64,000 bases of DNA, from contig CP136068.1 of the NCBI GenBank assembly GCA_032622095.1, forward strand, positions 185,523,960-185,587,959, given 5' to 3'. Of this stretch, positions 12,082 to 27,300 are shown piece after piece. Origin of the DNA: Siphonodentalium dalli. Lineage: Eukaryota; Mollusca; Scaphopoda; Gadilida; Siphonodentaliidae. Position 1 is the stretch's first letter. Each line of letters opens with the position of its first letter. The position numbers and the translations under genes are program-made. Under the pieces are notes generated by a model that was not told the DNA's origin, did no database searches, and saw nothing but the letters and a program-made list of their open reading frames with translations.

Positions 12082-12205
12082 TTAACCCTTCCATGATGGA
12101 GCTTCGTCAAATTTCGCGAAAATCCTGTGCCAATGTATTCTCTTTATATGCGAATCTCCCATATATGGAGCCTCACATATAAAGAAAATACATATCGGTA
12201 TTACG
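12082..12205. mobile_element. Truncated PalB type 2 (TTAA) MITE
   Basis: Begins TTAACCCTTCCATGATGGAG and runs into 'CCTGTGCCAATGTATTCTCT' with a degenerate inverted arm near 12170-12200. It has the same order of modules as the complete copy at 42645-42905, but no right terminus is seen. Confidence 0.6.
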
Positions 12206-12401
12206 CCCCTCTTTATTAACCTTAATCGATTTATCAGATGTACGCTCTTTATAATGTCTTTTCAATGTGGCCCGTGCCATAAAACGGAATAACCGGTATA
12301 AGTCCACTATGGGCTTATTTAAAAATCAAACAAGTCCAATATGAAACTATTAATAAATGCTCTTTGAATTTCACTTTTGCCAAAAATAATATCCCTTTTT
12401 A

Positions 12402-12737
12402 AAGACATAGTATGGACTTACTCGGGCGCGTGAAACTCATAAGTTAGTATTCGGGCGCTAATCCAACTGGGGGAATGTAACATTCTACTAACATTGCCGA
12501 AAATCTCAAGCAAATCGACCGTACCACTCCATAGAAAACATTGTCTGAACTACGCTAAATTGTAAATATTTACTTCTTGATTCGGGACGCAACTATCGGC
12601 GATAAACTAACGAAAATTATTTCGCCATTGAGAGTCATATAAGAATGACGATGTGTTGTTAATTTGGATATAATATTTGCGAAAATAACTACTTTGATCT
12701 AGATTATTCTTCATTTCTATTTCACATCACTTTAATT
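12402..12737 (+). repeat. Dispersed repeat family DR1, copy 2
   Basis: Forward-orientation copy matching the reverse complement of 592-960 and the copy near 31620-31935. It ends in 'TTTCTATTTCACATCACTTT', the same end that seeded the 66-bp satellite. Confidence 0.75.
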
Positions 12738-12832
12738 GTTTTAATTTATTTGGGTAGAATGTATGTTTCACAATGAAATAGTCACATAAATTCCTCATTA
12801 TATCCACCAACTGGATTCTGGATCCTGTCATT

Positions 12833-13460
12833 TAAAGAGGTTCTGTACATCAAATCCGGCCAGCTATGGGGCCATCTCTTATTATACTCACATAATATAT
12901 GCTACAAATGATGCAAAATACACTAATTTACTTTATGAATGTTGTAAAACAAATGTTAATTATAATGAAAATGAGTGTATGGCTCAAGTCATATTCATTA
13001 TAATTACCATGTTGTTTACATCGTTCACAGAGCACATGTGTGTATTTTTTATTAATCCATGACTCAAATTCATTAATCCTTTGCATCATATAGGCCTTTC
13101 AGAGAACTATCCAATGGTGTTGCTGGAATTCTCGATTCCTGAGTTATCCCTATTATGATATCTGGAAATTTTATGTCCCCAATGTCCAAGCATATATCTC
13201 AGAATTAAGGTTATCGGAGCTCAATCGAATTGGCCACCTGCATAGGGCTTTGGTCGAAGTGTCCAATGATGCTGCTCGTATTTTCCGTTTATATATAGAG
13301 TTGTTTCTCTTTGTTAACGGGGTACTATACATTCGACCATTTATGGGACCATCTCTTATTTTACTCAACATAATATATGCAACAAATGATTGAATTTTAG
13401 CCATGGATTAGTGCAAAATGTGCTCTATGAACGATGCAAACAACATGGTAAATGGAAATG
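12833..13460. repeat. Dispersed repeat family DR2, two partial copies
   Basis: Both copies carry a 'TATGGGGCCATCTCTTAT'-like block followed by 'ACATAATATATGC.ACAAATGAT'. The first copy has an inverted partner block ('ACCATGTTGTTTACATCGTT' near 13007). A third copy in reverse lies at 38325-38490 in the transporter gene. No coding capacity is seen. Confidence 0.55.
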
Positions 13461-14221
13461 AGTTTATGACTAGAGTTTCACGTGGATTTAATAATAGTAG
13501 ACCGGGGGGATTTTTTTCCGGGCACGTATGCCGGGATGGGTGGGTGGTCGATGGGACCAACGAACAATTTTTTCCGCAACTCAATTTTTCCCCCTGCAAG
13601 TCTTTTTGACTGTTTTTGCAATGAGTTTGGCTTAGAATGTCAATATTAACATAAATGAAAAATTTCATGATGATGAGACAAACAATATAGCCTGTAGCCC
13701 GTACTAATGGATTGATTTTTGAAATCCAAGATGGCCGCTGGCAGCCATGTTTTTTTGGCCGAATGACCCCAAACTGATTCGTTCCTATTTACATGTCAAT
13801 GTTAACATCCGTGACAAAATAGTATGCACATAAATTCATATACAGCTGTTTACATTGAATCCCCCCCGCAAATCTCTGTTTTAGTGTTAAAAGGGGGGTG
13901 GGTGTCCAAAAATGGTCGGGAAAAAAAAATATGACGCGGTGGTGGGTGGGTCCCAACAAGGGTCGAAAGGAAAAAAATCAGCATACGTGCCTGAAAAATA
14001 TTTATGACCCCCCCCTGAGTAGACTGGGCATCTGGTCCTGCAATGATGCTATGGTGTTGACGGCCCCTGTTGTCGTTCTGAGCAGAATATAATGTTGACG
14101 GGTTATGCGGGCTTAGTTTTCGTGTTGTTGAGGCAAACCGTTGCTGATATGAAAATGTGCCGTCTTTTTTGTTCAACTCGATCGGAATAAAGCATATAAC
14201 ATTTAGCTCGTTTGGAAACAA
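13461..14221. other. Non-genic stretch
   Basis: Short overlapping frames on both strands (around 13408-13668 and 13850-14221) contain G- and C-rich runs and no recognisable domain. Nothing supported. Confidence 0.4.
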
Positions 14222-14536
14222 GGGGGCCTCGGTGGCTCAATCGGTTAGGGGTACAACTCCAAGCCGTTTCGCCCTCCAGCGCTGGCGATTAGGGTTCAAA
14301 TCCACATGTTTCCATCGTGGACTTTGTAACTCGAAATCGTTATCTGGTGGAGTTACCAGTTACTCGCCGATGGCCGGTGGTTTGCCGCACATGGTTGACG
14401 AGTTTATCAGCCATTGAAATCACTGTTAGATTAGTCGCAAGTGTGCGGATTTCCTCCACCACTAAAACTGGCAATGTCGTGATATGGCTTTAGTGGCTAA
14501 AGCGACAATAAACCCCAATCAATCAATCAATCAATC
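14222..14536 (+). mobile_element. tRNA-derived SINE
   Basis: The head resembles a tRNA gene, with an A box at 14233-14244 (TGGCTCAATCGG) and a B box at 14293-14303 (GGTTCAAATCC), about 60 bases apart. A non-tRNA body of about 200 bp follows, and the element ends in an (AATC)n tail at 14516-14536. Head, body and simple-repeat tail are diagnostic of a SINE transcribed by RNA polymerase III. The source tRNA and the partner LINE are not assigned. Confidence 0.8.
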
Positions 14537-14583
14537 GTTTGGAAACACATTTTATATGTCTCGTTTAACGAACGACGACCAAC

Positions 14584-15088
14584 CAAGCCTGCAAATAACG
14601 TGTCTGTCATTTGCGGATTGAGGTCCCCAGGTGGTGAAGTTAGTGATGCTATCCCACATAGAGAGCTAGCATCACCAAATTCACCCTCTGGAGACCTCAT
14701 TCTGCTTAGGCTTCATCTTCTGGGAAGATAATACGCAAAATTGCGGTAAATGCACCTTATCAGAAGAAGAAGAAGAAGAAGTATCTATAGCATCAAATTA
14801 AGATTGTTTTTAGTTACATTTCCCTTCTAGGAAGTTTCTATATCCCCTAATTTGCAGAAGATAAAATTCATAATTGAGGTGCCCATGCACTGGGTGAACA
14901 TCACAAACTTCAACTGGGGAACTTCATCTGATCCTAGTCTGCCATAGCAGTTGACGACCTAAGCAGAATGAGGTTCACAGAGGGTGAATTTAGTGATGCT
15001 AGCCCGCTATGCGGGATAGCGTCACTAAATTCACCCTCTAGGGACCACATTCTGCATATTACAGACCCGCTATTTGCAGGCTTGCGCG
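14584..15088. mobile_element. Composite PalA element with outer inverted repeats
   Basis: Outer arms are AAGCCTGCAAATA on the left and its inverse (TATTTGCAGGCTT) on the right. Inside are two PalA hairpin modules (about 14611-14705 and 14962-15056). Each has AGAGGGTGAATTTAGTGATG-like arms around a small 'AGCCCGCTATGCGGGAT' loop region. A (GAA)n microsatellite lies at 14763-14781. Single PalA modules recur at 48120-48192, 48620-48688, 62894-62988 and 63193-63287. Confidence 0.7.
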
Positions 15089-15308
15089 ACCAACTCATTT
15101 TGACAAGCTAATTTACCAGATTTCATGCAGACAAATTCACCTTCGGCTATTTTTTTTATCTGATTTGACAATGTAAAAAACAATTCTGATTGACATCGAC
15201 AAGAAAATTGAGCCTTCGTCGATGTTACCTGGAGGCGAGCACACGATTAGAACATTATATAATAGATACGACTACAATTAGATTTCGCCGCGCGCGCACA
15301 TTAATCCG

Positions 15309-18300
15309 CTGACGAAGTAACATACCCACACTGTGAAACCCAAAACCTGTTATCGTCGGATATTTATTATAATATTTAACCCCTCCATGACGGGAACCGC
15401 GTTAGTGCAGCATTATTATACCGACTGAGTAACATACCCACACTGTGAAACCCAAAACCTGTTATCGTCGGATATTTATTATAACATTTAACCCCATCCA
15501 TGACGGGAACCGCGTTAGTGCAGCATTATTATACTGACGAAGTAACATACCCACACTGTGAAACCCAAAACATGTTATCGTCGGATATTTATTATAATAT
15601 TTAACCCCTCCATGACGGGATCCGCGCTGGTGCAGCATTATTATACCGACTGAGTAACATATAACCCACACTGTGAAACCCAAAACATGTTATCGCTGGA
15701 TATTTATTATAATATTTAACCCCTTCATGACGGGATCCGCGCTGGTGCAGAATTATTATATCGACTGAGTAACATACCCACACTGTGAAACCCAAAACAT
15801 GTTATCGCTGGATATTTATTATAATATTTAACCCCTCAATGACGGGATCCGCGCTGGTGCAGCATTATTATACCGACTGAGTAACATACCCACACTGTGA
15901 AACCCAAAACATGTTATCGCTGGATATTTATTATAATATTTAACCCCTTCATGACGGGATCCGCGTTAGTGCAGCATTATTATACCGACTGAGTAACATA
16001 CCCACACTGTGAAACCCAAAACCTGTTATCGCTGGATATTTATTATAACATTTAATCCCATCCATGACGGGAACCGCGTTAGTGCAGCATTATTATACCG
16101 ACTGAGTAACATACCCACACTGTGAAACCCAAAACCTGTTATCGCTGGATATTTATTATAACATTTAATCCCATCCATGACGGGAACCGCGTTAGTGCAG
16201 CATTATTATACCGACTGAGTAACATACCCACACTGTGAAACCCAAAACCTGTTATCGTCGGATATTTATTATAACATTTAACCCCATCCATGACGGGAAC
16301 CGCGCTGGTGCAGCATTATTATACCGACTGAGTAACATACCCACACTGTGAAACCCAAAACCTGTTATCGCTGGGTATTTATTATAATATTTAACCCCTC
16401 AATGACGGGAACCGCGTTAGTGCAGCATTATTATACCGACTGAGTAACATACCCACACTGTGAAACCCAAAACATGTTATCGTCGGATATTTATTATAAT
16501 ATTTAACCCCATCCATGACGGGATCCGCGCTGGTGCAGCATTATTATACCGACTGAGTAACATACCCACACTGTGAAACCCAAAACCTGTCATCGCTGGA
16601 TATTTATTATAATATTTAACCCCTCAATGACGGGAACCGCGTTAGTGCAGCATTATTATACCGACTGAGTAACATACCCACACTGTGAAACCCAAAACCT
16701 GTTATCGCCGGATATTTATTATAATATTTAACCCCATCCATGACGGGAACCGCGCTGGTGCAGCATTATTATACTGACTGAGTAACATACCCACACTGTG
16801 AAACCCAAAACCTGTTATCGCTGGGTATTTATTATAATATTTAACCCCTCAATGACGGGAACCACGCTGGTGCAGCATTATTATACCGACTGAGTAACAT
16901 ACCCACACTGTGAAACCCAAAACCTGTTATCGCTGGGTATTTATTATAATATTTAACCCCTCAATGACGGGAACCGCGCTGGTGCAGCATTATTATACCG
17001 ACTGAGTAACATACCCCCAATGTGAAACCCAAAACCTGTTATCGCTGGGTATTTATTATAATATTTAACCCCTCCATGACGGGAACCGCGCTGGTGCAGC
17101 ATTATTATACCGACTGGGTAACATACCCACACTGTGAAACCCAAAACCTGTTATCGCTGGGTATTTATTATAATATTTAACCCATTCATGACGGGAACTT
17201 CGTTAGTGCAGCATTATTATACCGACTGGGTAACATACCCACACTGTGAAACCCAAAACCTGTTATCGCTGGGTATTTATTATAATATTTAACCCCTCCA
17301 TGACGGGAACCGCGTTAGTGCAGCATTATTATACCGACTGAGTAACATACCCACACTGTGAAACCCAAAACCTGTTATCGTCGGATATTTATTATAATAT
17401 TTAACCCCATCCATGACGGGAACCGCGCTGGTGCAGCATTATTATACCGACTGAGTAACATACCCACACTGTGAAACCCAAAACCAGTTATCGTCGGATA
17501 TTTATTATAATATTTAACCCCATCCATGACGGGAACCGCGTTAGTGCAGCATTATTATACCGACTGAGTAACATACCCACACTGTGAAACCCAAAACCTG
17601 TTATCGCTGGGTATTTATTATAATATTTAACCCCTCCATGACGGGAACCGCGCTGGTGCAGCATTATTATACCGACTGAGTAACATACCCACACTGTGAA
17701 ACCCAAAACCTGTTATCGCTGGGTATTTATTATAATATTTAACCCCTCCATGACGGGAACCGCGCTGGTGCAGCATTATTATACCGACTGAGTAACATAC
17801 CCACACTGTGAAACCCAAAACCTGTTATCGCTGGGTATTTATTATAATATTTAACCCCTCAATGACGGGATCCGCGCTGGTGCAGCATTATTATACCGAC
17901 TGAGTAACATACCCACACTGTGAAACCCAAAACCTGTTATCGCTGGGTATTTATTATAATATTTAACCCCTCCATGACGGGAACCGCGTTAGTGCAGCAT
18001 TATTATACCGACTGAGTAACATACCCACACTGTGAAACCCAAAACCTGTTATCGTCGGATATTTATTATAATATTTAACCCCTTCATGACGGGATCCGCG
18101 TTAGTGCAGCATTATTATACCGACTGAGTAACATACCCACACTGTGAAACCCAAAACCTGTTATCGCTGGGTATTTATTATAATATTTAACCCCTTCATG
18201 ACGGGAACCGCGTTACTGCAGCATTATTATACCGACTGAGTAACATACCCACACTGTGAAACCCAAAACCTGTTATCGTCGGATATTTATTATAATATTT

Positions 18301-21300
18301 AACCCCTCAATGGCGGGAACCGCGCTGGTGCAGCATTATTATACTGACGAAGTAACATACCCACACTGTGAAACCCAAAACCTGTTATCGTCGGATATTT
18401 ATTATAATATTTAACCCCTTCATTACGGGAGCCGCGCTGGTGCAGCATTATTATACCGACTGAGTAACATACCCACACTGTGAAACCCAAAACCTGTTAT
18501 CGTCGGATATTTATTATAATATTTAACCCATCCATGACGGGAACCGCGCTGGTGCAGCATTATTATACCGACTGAGTAACATACCCACACTGTGAAACCC
18601 AAAACCTGTTATCGCCGGATATTTATTATAATATTTAACCCCTCCATGACGGGATCCGCGTTAGTGCAGCATTATTATACTGACTGAGTAACATACCCAC
18701 ACTGTGAAACCCAAAACCTGTTATCGCTGGGTATTTATTATAATATTTAACCCCTCCTTGACGGCATCCGCGCTGGTGCAGCATTATTATACCGACTGAG
18801 TAACATACCCACACTGTGAAACCCAAAACCTGTTATCGCTGGGTATTTATTATAATATTTAACCCCTCCTTGACGGGATCCGCGCTGGTGCAGCATTATT
18901 ATACCGACTGAGTAACATACCCACACTGTGAGACCCAAAACCTGTTATCGCTGGGTATTTATTATAATATTTAACCCCTCCTTGACGGGATCCGCGCTGG
19001 TGCAGCATTATTATACCGACTGAGTAACATACCCACACTGTGAGACCCAAAACCTGTTATCGCTGGGTATTTATTATAATATTTAACCCCTCCTTGACGG
19101 GATCCGCGCTGGTGCAGCATTATTATACCGACTGAGTAACATACCCACACTGTGAAACCCAAAACCTGTTATCGTCGGATATTTATTTTAATATTTAACC
19201 CCTTCATGACGGGAGCCGCGCTGGTGCAGCATTATTATACCGACTGAGTAACATACCCACACTGTGAAACCCAAAACCTGTTATCGCTGGGTATTTATTA
19301 TAATATTTAACCCCTCAATGACGGGAGCCGCGCTGGTGCAGCATTATTATACCGACTGAGTAACATACCCACACTGTGAAACCCAAAACCTGTTATCGGC
19401 GGATATTTATTATAATATTTAACCCCTCAATGACGGGAGCCGCGCTGGTGCAGCATTATTATACCGACTGAGTAACATACCCACACTGTGAAACCCAAAA
19501 CCTGTTATCGTCGGATATTTATTATAATATTTAACCCCTCAATGACGGGAGCCGCGCTGGTGCAGCATTATTATACCGACTGAGTAACATACCCACACTG
19601 TGAAACCCAAAACCTGTTATCGGCGGATATTTATTATAATATTTAACCCCTCAATGACGGGAGCCGCGCTGGTGCAGCATTATTATACCGACTGAGTAAC
19701 ATACCCACACTGTGAAACCCAAAACCTGTTATCGCTGGATATTTATTGTAATATTTAACCCCATCCATGACGGGAACCGCGTTAGTGCAGCATTATTATA
19801 CCGACTGAGTAACATACCCACACTGTGAAACCCAAAACCTGTTATCGGCGGATATTTATTATAATATTTAACCCCACCATGACGGGAACCGCGTTAGTGC
19901 AGCATTATTATACCGACTGAGTAACATACCCACACTGTGAAACCCAAAACCTGTTATCGTCGGATATTTATTATAATATTTAACCCCATCCATGATGGGA
20001 TCCGCGTTAGTGCAGCATTATTATACCGACTGAGTAACATACCCACACTGTGAAACCCAAAACCTGTTATCGCTGGGTATTTATTATAATATTTAACCCC
20101 TCAATGACGGGATCCGCGCTGGTGCAGCATTATTATACCGACTGAGTAACATACCCACACTGTGAAACCCAAAACCTGTTATCGTCGGATATTTATTATA
20201 ATATTTAACCCCTCAATGACGGGATCCGCGCTGGTGCAGCATTATTATACCGACTGAGTAACATACCCACACTGTGAAACCCAAAACCTGTTATCGCTGG
20301 GTATTTATTATAATATTTAACCCCTCAATGACGGGATCCGCGCTGGTGCAGCATTATTATATTGACTGAGTAACATACCCACACTGTGAAACCCAAAACC
20401 TGTTATCGTCGGATATTTATTATAATATTTAACCCCTTCATGACGGGAACCGCGCTGGTGCAGCATTATTATACCGACTGAGTAACATACCCACACTGTG
20501 AGACCCAAAACCTGTTATCGCTGGGTATTTATTATAATATTTAACCCCTCCTTGACGGGATCCGCGCTGGTGCAGCATTATTATACCGACTGAGTAACAT
20601 ACCCACACTGTGAGACCCAAAACCTGTTATCGCTGGGTATTTATTATAATATTTAACCCCTCCTTGACGGGATCCGCGCTGGTGCAGCATTATTATACCG
20701 ACTGAGTAACATACCCACACTGTGAGACCCAAAACCTGTTATCGCTGGGTATTTATTATAATATTTAACCCCTCCTTGACGGGATCCGCGCTGGTGCAGC
20801 ATTATTATACCGACTGAGTAACATACCCACACTGTGAAACCCAAAACCTGTTATCGTCGGATATTTATTTTAATATTTAACCCCTTCATGACGGGAGCCG
20901 CGCTGGTGCAGCATTATTATACCGACTGAGTAACATACCCACACTGTGAAACCCAAAACCTGTTATCGCTGGGTATTTATTATAATATTTAACCCCTCAA
21001 TGACGGGAGCCGCGCTGGTGCAGCATTATTATACCGACTGAGTAACATACCCACACTGTGAAACCCAAAACCTGTTATCGGCGGATATTTATTATAATAT
21101 TTAACCCCTCAATGACGGGAGCCGCGCTGGTGCAGCATTATTATACCGACTGAGTAACATACCCACACTGTGAAACCCAAAACCTGTTATCGTCGGATAT
21201 TTATTATAATATTTAACCCCTCAATGACGGGAGCCGCGCTGGTGCAGCATTATTATACCGACTGAGTAACATACCCACACTGTGAAACCCAAAACCTGTT

Positions 21301-24300
21301 ATCGGCGGATATTTATTATAATATTTAACCCCTCAATGACGGGAGCCGCGCTGGTGCAGCATTATTATACCGACTGAGTAACATACCCACACTGTGAAAC
21401 CCAAAACCTGTTATCGCTGGATATTTATTGTAATATTTAACCCCATCCATGACGGGAACCGCGTTAGTGCAGCATTATTATACCGACTGAGTAACATACC
21501 CACACTGTGAAACCCAAAACCTGTTATCGGCGGATATTTATTATAATATTTAACCCCACCATGACGGGAACCGCGTTAGTGCAGCATTATTATACCGACT
21601 GAGTAACATACCCACACTGTGAAACCCAAAACCTGTTATCGTCGGATATTTATTATAATATTTAACCCCATCCATGATGGGATCCGCGTTAGTGCAGCAT
21701 TATTATACCGACTGAGTAACATACCCACACTGTGAAACCCAAAACCTGTTATCGCTGGGTATTTATTATAATATTTAACCCCTCAATGACGGGATCCGCG
21801 CTGGTGCAGCATTATTATACCGACTGAGTAACATACCCACACTGTGAAACCCAAAACCTGTTATCGTCGGATATTTATTATAATATTTAACCCCTCAATG
21901 GCGGGAACCGCGCTGGTGCAGCATTATTATACTGACGAAGTAACATACCCACACTGTGAAACCCAAAACCTGTTATCGTCGGATATTTATTATAATATTT
22001 AACCCCTTCATTACGGGAGCCGCGCTGGTGCAGCATTATTATACCGACTGAGTAACATACCCACACTGTGAAACCCAAAACCTGTTATCGTCGGATATTT
22101 ATTATAATATTTAACCCATCCATGACGGGAACCGCGCTGGTGCAGCATTATTATACCGACTGAGTAACATACCCACACTGTGAAACCCAAAACCTGTTAT
22201 CGCCGGATATTTATTATAATATTTAACCCCTCCATGACGGGATCCGCGTTAGTGCAGCATTATTATACTGACTGAGTAACATACCCACACTGTGAAACCC
22301 AAAACCTGTTATCGCTGGGTATTTATTATAATATTTAACCCCTCCTTGACGGCATCCGCGCTGGTGCAGCATTATTATACCGACTGAGTAACATACCCAC
22401 ACTGTGAAACCCAAAACCTGTTATCGCTGGGTATTTATTATAATATTTAACCCCTCCTTGACGGGATCCGCGCTGGTGCAGCATTATTATACCGACTGAG
22501 TAACATACCCACACTGTGAGACCCAAAACCTGTTATCGCTGGGTATTTATTATAATATTTAACCCCTCCTTGACGGGATCCGCGCTGGTGCAGCATTATT
22601 ATACCGACTGAGTAACATACCCACACTGTGAGACCCAAAACCTGTTATCGCTGGGTATTTATTATAATATTTAACCCCTCCTTGACGGGATCCGCGCTGG
22701 TGCAGCATTATTATACCGACTGAGTAACATACCCACACTGTGAAACCCAAAACCTGTTATCGTCGGATATTTATTTTAATATTTAACCCCTTCATGACGG
22801 GAGCCGCGCTGGTGCAGCATTATTATACCGACTGAGTAACATACCCACACTGTGAAACCCAAAACCTGTTATCGCTGGGTATTTATTATAATATTTAACC
22901 CCTCAATGACGGGAGCCGCGCTGGTGCAGCATTATTATACCGACTGAGTAACATACCCACACTGTGAAACCCAAAACCTGTTATCGGCGGATATTTATTA
23001 TAATATTTAACCCCTCAATGACGGGAGCCGCGCTGGTGCAGCATTATTATACCGACTGAGTAACATACCCACACTGTGAAACCCAAAACCTGTTATCGTC
23101 GGATATTTATTATAATATTTAACCCCTCAATGACGGGAGCCGCGCTGGTGCAGCATTATTATACCGACTGAGTAACATACCCACACTGTGAAACCCAAAA
23201 CCTGTTATCGGCGGATATTTATTATAATATTTAACCCCTCAATGACGGGAGCCGCGCTGGTGCAGCATTATTATACCGACTGAGTAACATACCCACACTG
23301 TGAAACCCAAAACCTGTTATCGCTGGATATTTATTGTAATATTTAACCCCATCCATGACGGGAACCGCGTTAGTGCAGCATTATTATACCGACTGAGTAA
23401 CATACCCACACTGTGAAACCCAAAACCTGTTATCGGCGGATATTTATTATAATATTTAACCCCACCATGACGGGAACCGCGTTAGTGCAGCATTATTATA
23501 CCGACTGAGTAACATACCCACACTGTGAAACCCAAAACCTGTTATCGTCGGATATTTATTATAATATTTAACCCCATCCATGATGGGATCCGCGTTAGTG
23601 CAGCATTATTATACCGACTGAGTAACATACCCACACTGTGAAACCCAAAACCTGTTATCGCTGGGTATTTATTATAATATTTAACCCCTCAATGACGGGA
23701 TCCGCGCTGGTGCAGCATTATTATACCGACTGAGTAACATACCCACACTGTGAAACCCAAAACCTGTTATCGTCGGATATTTATTATAATATTTAACCCC
23801 TCAATGACGGGATCCGCGCTGGTGCAGCATTATTATACCGACTGAGTAACATACCCACACTGTGAAACCCAAAACCTGTTATCGCTGGGTATTTATTATA
23901 ATATTTAACCCCTCAATGACGGGATCCGCGCTGGTGCAGCATTATTATATTGACTGAGTAACATACCCACACTGTGAAACCCAAAACCTGTTATCGTCGG
24001 ATATTTATTATAATATTTAACCCCTTCATGACGGGAACCGCGCTGGTGCAGCATTATTATACCGACTGAGTAACATACCCACACTGTGAGACCCAAAACC
24101 TGTTATCGCTGGGTATTTATTATAATATTTAACCCCTCCTTGACGGGATCCGCGCTGGTGCAGCATTATTATACCGACTGAGTAACATACCCACACTGTG
24201 AGACCCAAAACCTGTTATCGCTGGGTATTTATTATAATATTTAACCCCTCCTTGACGGGATCCGCGCTGGTGCAGCATTATTATACCGACTGAGTAACAT

Positions 24301-27300
24301 ACCCACACTGTGAGACCCAAAACCTGTTATCGCTGGGTATTTATTATAATATTTAACCCCTCCTTGACGGGATCCGCGCTGGTGCAGCATTATTATACCG
24401 ACTGAGTAACATACCCACACTGTGAAACCCAAAACCTGTTATCGTCGGATATTTATTTTAATATTTAACCCCTTCATGACGGGAGCCGCGCTGGTGCAGC
24501 ATTATTATACCGACTGAGTAACATACCCACACTGTGAAACCCAAAACCTGTTATCGCTGGGTATTTATTATAATATTTAACCCCTCAATGACGGGAGCCG
24601 CGCTGGTGCAGCATTATTATACCGACTGAGTAACATACCCACACTGTGAAACCCAAAACCTGTTATCGGCGGATATTTATTATAATATTTAACCCCTCAA
24701 TGACGGGAGCCGCGCTGGTGCAGCATTATTATACCGACTGAGTAACATACCCACACTGTGAAACCCAAAACCTGTTATCGTCGGATATTTATTATAATAT
24801 TTAACCCCTCAATGACGGGAGCCGCGCTGGTGCAGCATTATTATACCGACTGAGTAACATACCCACACTGTGAAACCCAAAACCTGTTATCGGCGGATAT
24901 TTATTATAATATTTAACCCCTCAATGACGGGAGCCGCGCTGGTGCAGCATTATTATACCGACTGAGTAACATACCCACACTGTGAAACCCAAAACCTGTT
25001 ATCGCTGGATATTTATTGTAATATTTAACCCCATCCATGACGGGAACCGCGTTAGTGCAGCATTATTATACCGACTGAGTAACATACCCACACTGTGAAA
25101 CCCAAAACCTGTTATCGGCGGATATTTATTATAATATTTAACCCCACCATGACGGGAACCGCGTTAGTGCAGCATTATTATACCGACTGAGTAACATACC
25201 CACACTGTGAAACCCAAAACCTGTTATCGTCGGATATTTATTATAATATTTAACCCCATCCATGATGGGATCCGCGTTAGTGCAGCATTATTATACCGAC
25301 TGAGTAACATACCCACACTGTGAAACCCAAAACCTGTTATCGCTGGGTATTTATTATAATATTTAACCCCTCAATGACGGGATCCGCGCTGGTGCAGCAT
25401 TATTATACCGACTGAGTAACATACCCACACTGTGAAACCCAAAACCTGTTATCGTCGGATATTTATTATAATATTTAACCCCTCAATGACGGGATCCGCG
25501 CTGGTGCAGCATTATTATACCGACTGAGTAACATACCCACACTGTGAAACCCAAAACCTGTTATCGCTGGGTATTTATTATAATATTTAACCCCTCAATG
25601 ACGGGATCCGCGTTGGTGCAGCATTATTATATTGACTGAGTAACATACCCACACTGTGAAACCCAAAACCTGTTATCGTCGGATATTTATTATAATATTT
25701 AACCCCTTCATGACGGGAACCGCGCTGGTGCAGCATTATTATACCGACTGAGTAACATACCCACACTGTGAAACCCAAAACCTGTTATCGTCGGATATTT
25801 ATTATAATATTTAACCCCTCAATGACGGGATCCGCGTTAGTGCAGCATTATTATACCGACTGAGTAACATACCCACACGGTGAAACCCAAAACATGTTAT
25901 CGTCGGATATTTATTATAATATTTAACCCCATCCATGACGGGATCCGCGCTGGTGCAGCATTATTATACTGACGAAGTAACATACCCACACTGTGAAACC
26001 CAAAACCTGTTATCGTCGGATATTTATTATAATATTTAACCCCTTCATGACGGGAGCCGCGCTGGTGCAGCATTATTATACCGACTGAGTAACATACCCA
26101 CACTGTGAAACCCAAAACCTGTTATCGTCGGATATTTATTTTAATATTTAACCCCTTCATGACGGGAGCCGCGCTGGTGCAGCATTATTATACCGACTGA
26201 GTAACATACCCACACTGTGAAACCCAAAACCTGTTATCGCTGGGTATTTATTATAATATTTAACCCCTTCATGACGGGAACCGCGCTGGTGCAGCATTAT
26301 TATACCGACTGAGTAGCATACCCACACTGTGAAACCCAAAACCTGTTATCGCCGGATATTTATTATAATATTTAACCCCATCCATGACGGGAACCGCGCT
26401 GGTGCAGCATTATTATACCGACTGAGTAACATACCCACACTGTGAAACCCAAAACATGTTATCGTCGGATATTTATTATAATATTTAACCCCATCAATGA
26501 CGGGAACCGCGTTAGTGCAGCATTATTATACTGACGAAGTAACATACCCACACTGTGAAACCCAAAACCTGTTATCGCCGGATATTTATTATAATATTTA
26601 ACCCCCCCCATGACGGGAACCGCGTTAGTGCAGCATTATTATACCGACTGAGTAACATACACACACTGTGAACACAATACCTGTTATCGTCGGATATTTA
26701 TTATAATATTTAACCCCTCAATGACGGGATCCGCGCTGGTGCAGCATTATTATACCGACAGAGTAACATACCCACACTGTGAAACCCAAAACCTGTTATC
26801 GCTGGGTATTTATTATAATATTTAACCCCATCCATGGCTGGATCCGCGCTGGTGCAGCATTATTATACCGACTGAGTAACATACCCACACTGTGAAACCC
26901 AAAACCTGTTATCGTCGGATATTTATTATAATATTTAACCCCTCCATGACGGGAACCGCGTTAGTGCAGCATTATTATACAGACTGAGTAACATACCCAC
27001 ACTGTGAAACCCAAAACCTGTTATCGTCGGATATTTATTATAATATTTAACCCCTCCATGACGGGAACCGCGTTAGTGCAGCATTATTATACAGACTGAG
27101 TAACATACCCACACTGTGAAACCCAAAACCTGTTATCGTCGGATATTTATTATAATATTTAACCCCTCTATGACGGGAACCGCGCTAGTGCAGCATTATT
27201 ATACCGACTGAGTAACATACCCACACTGTGAAACCCAAAACCTGTTATCGTCGGATATTTATTATAATATTTAACCCCATCCATGACGGGAACCGCGCTG

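Noticed and set aside
14222-14305. Functional tRNA gene
   Set aside because: A and B boxes are present, but the segment does not close into an acceptor stem and is followed by a SINE body and an (AATC)n tail.
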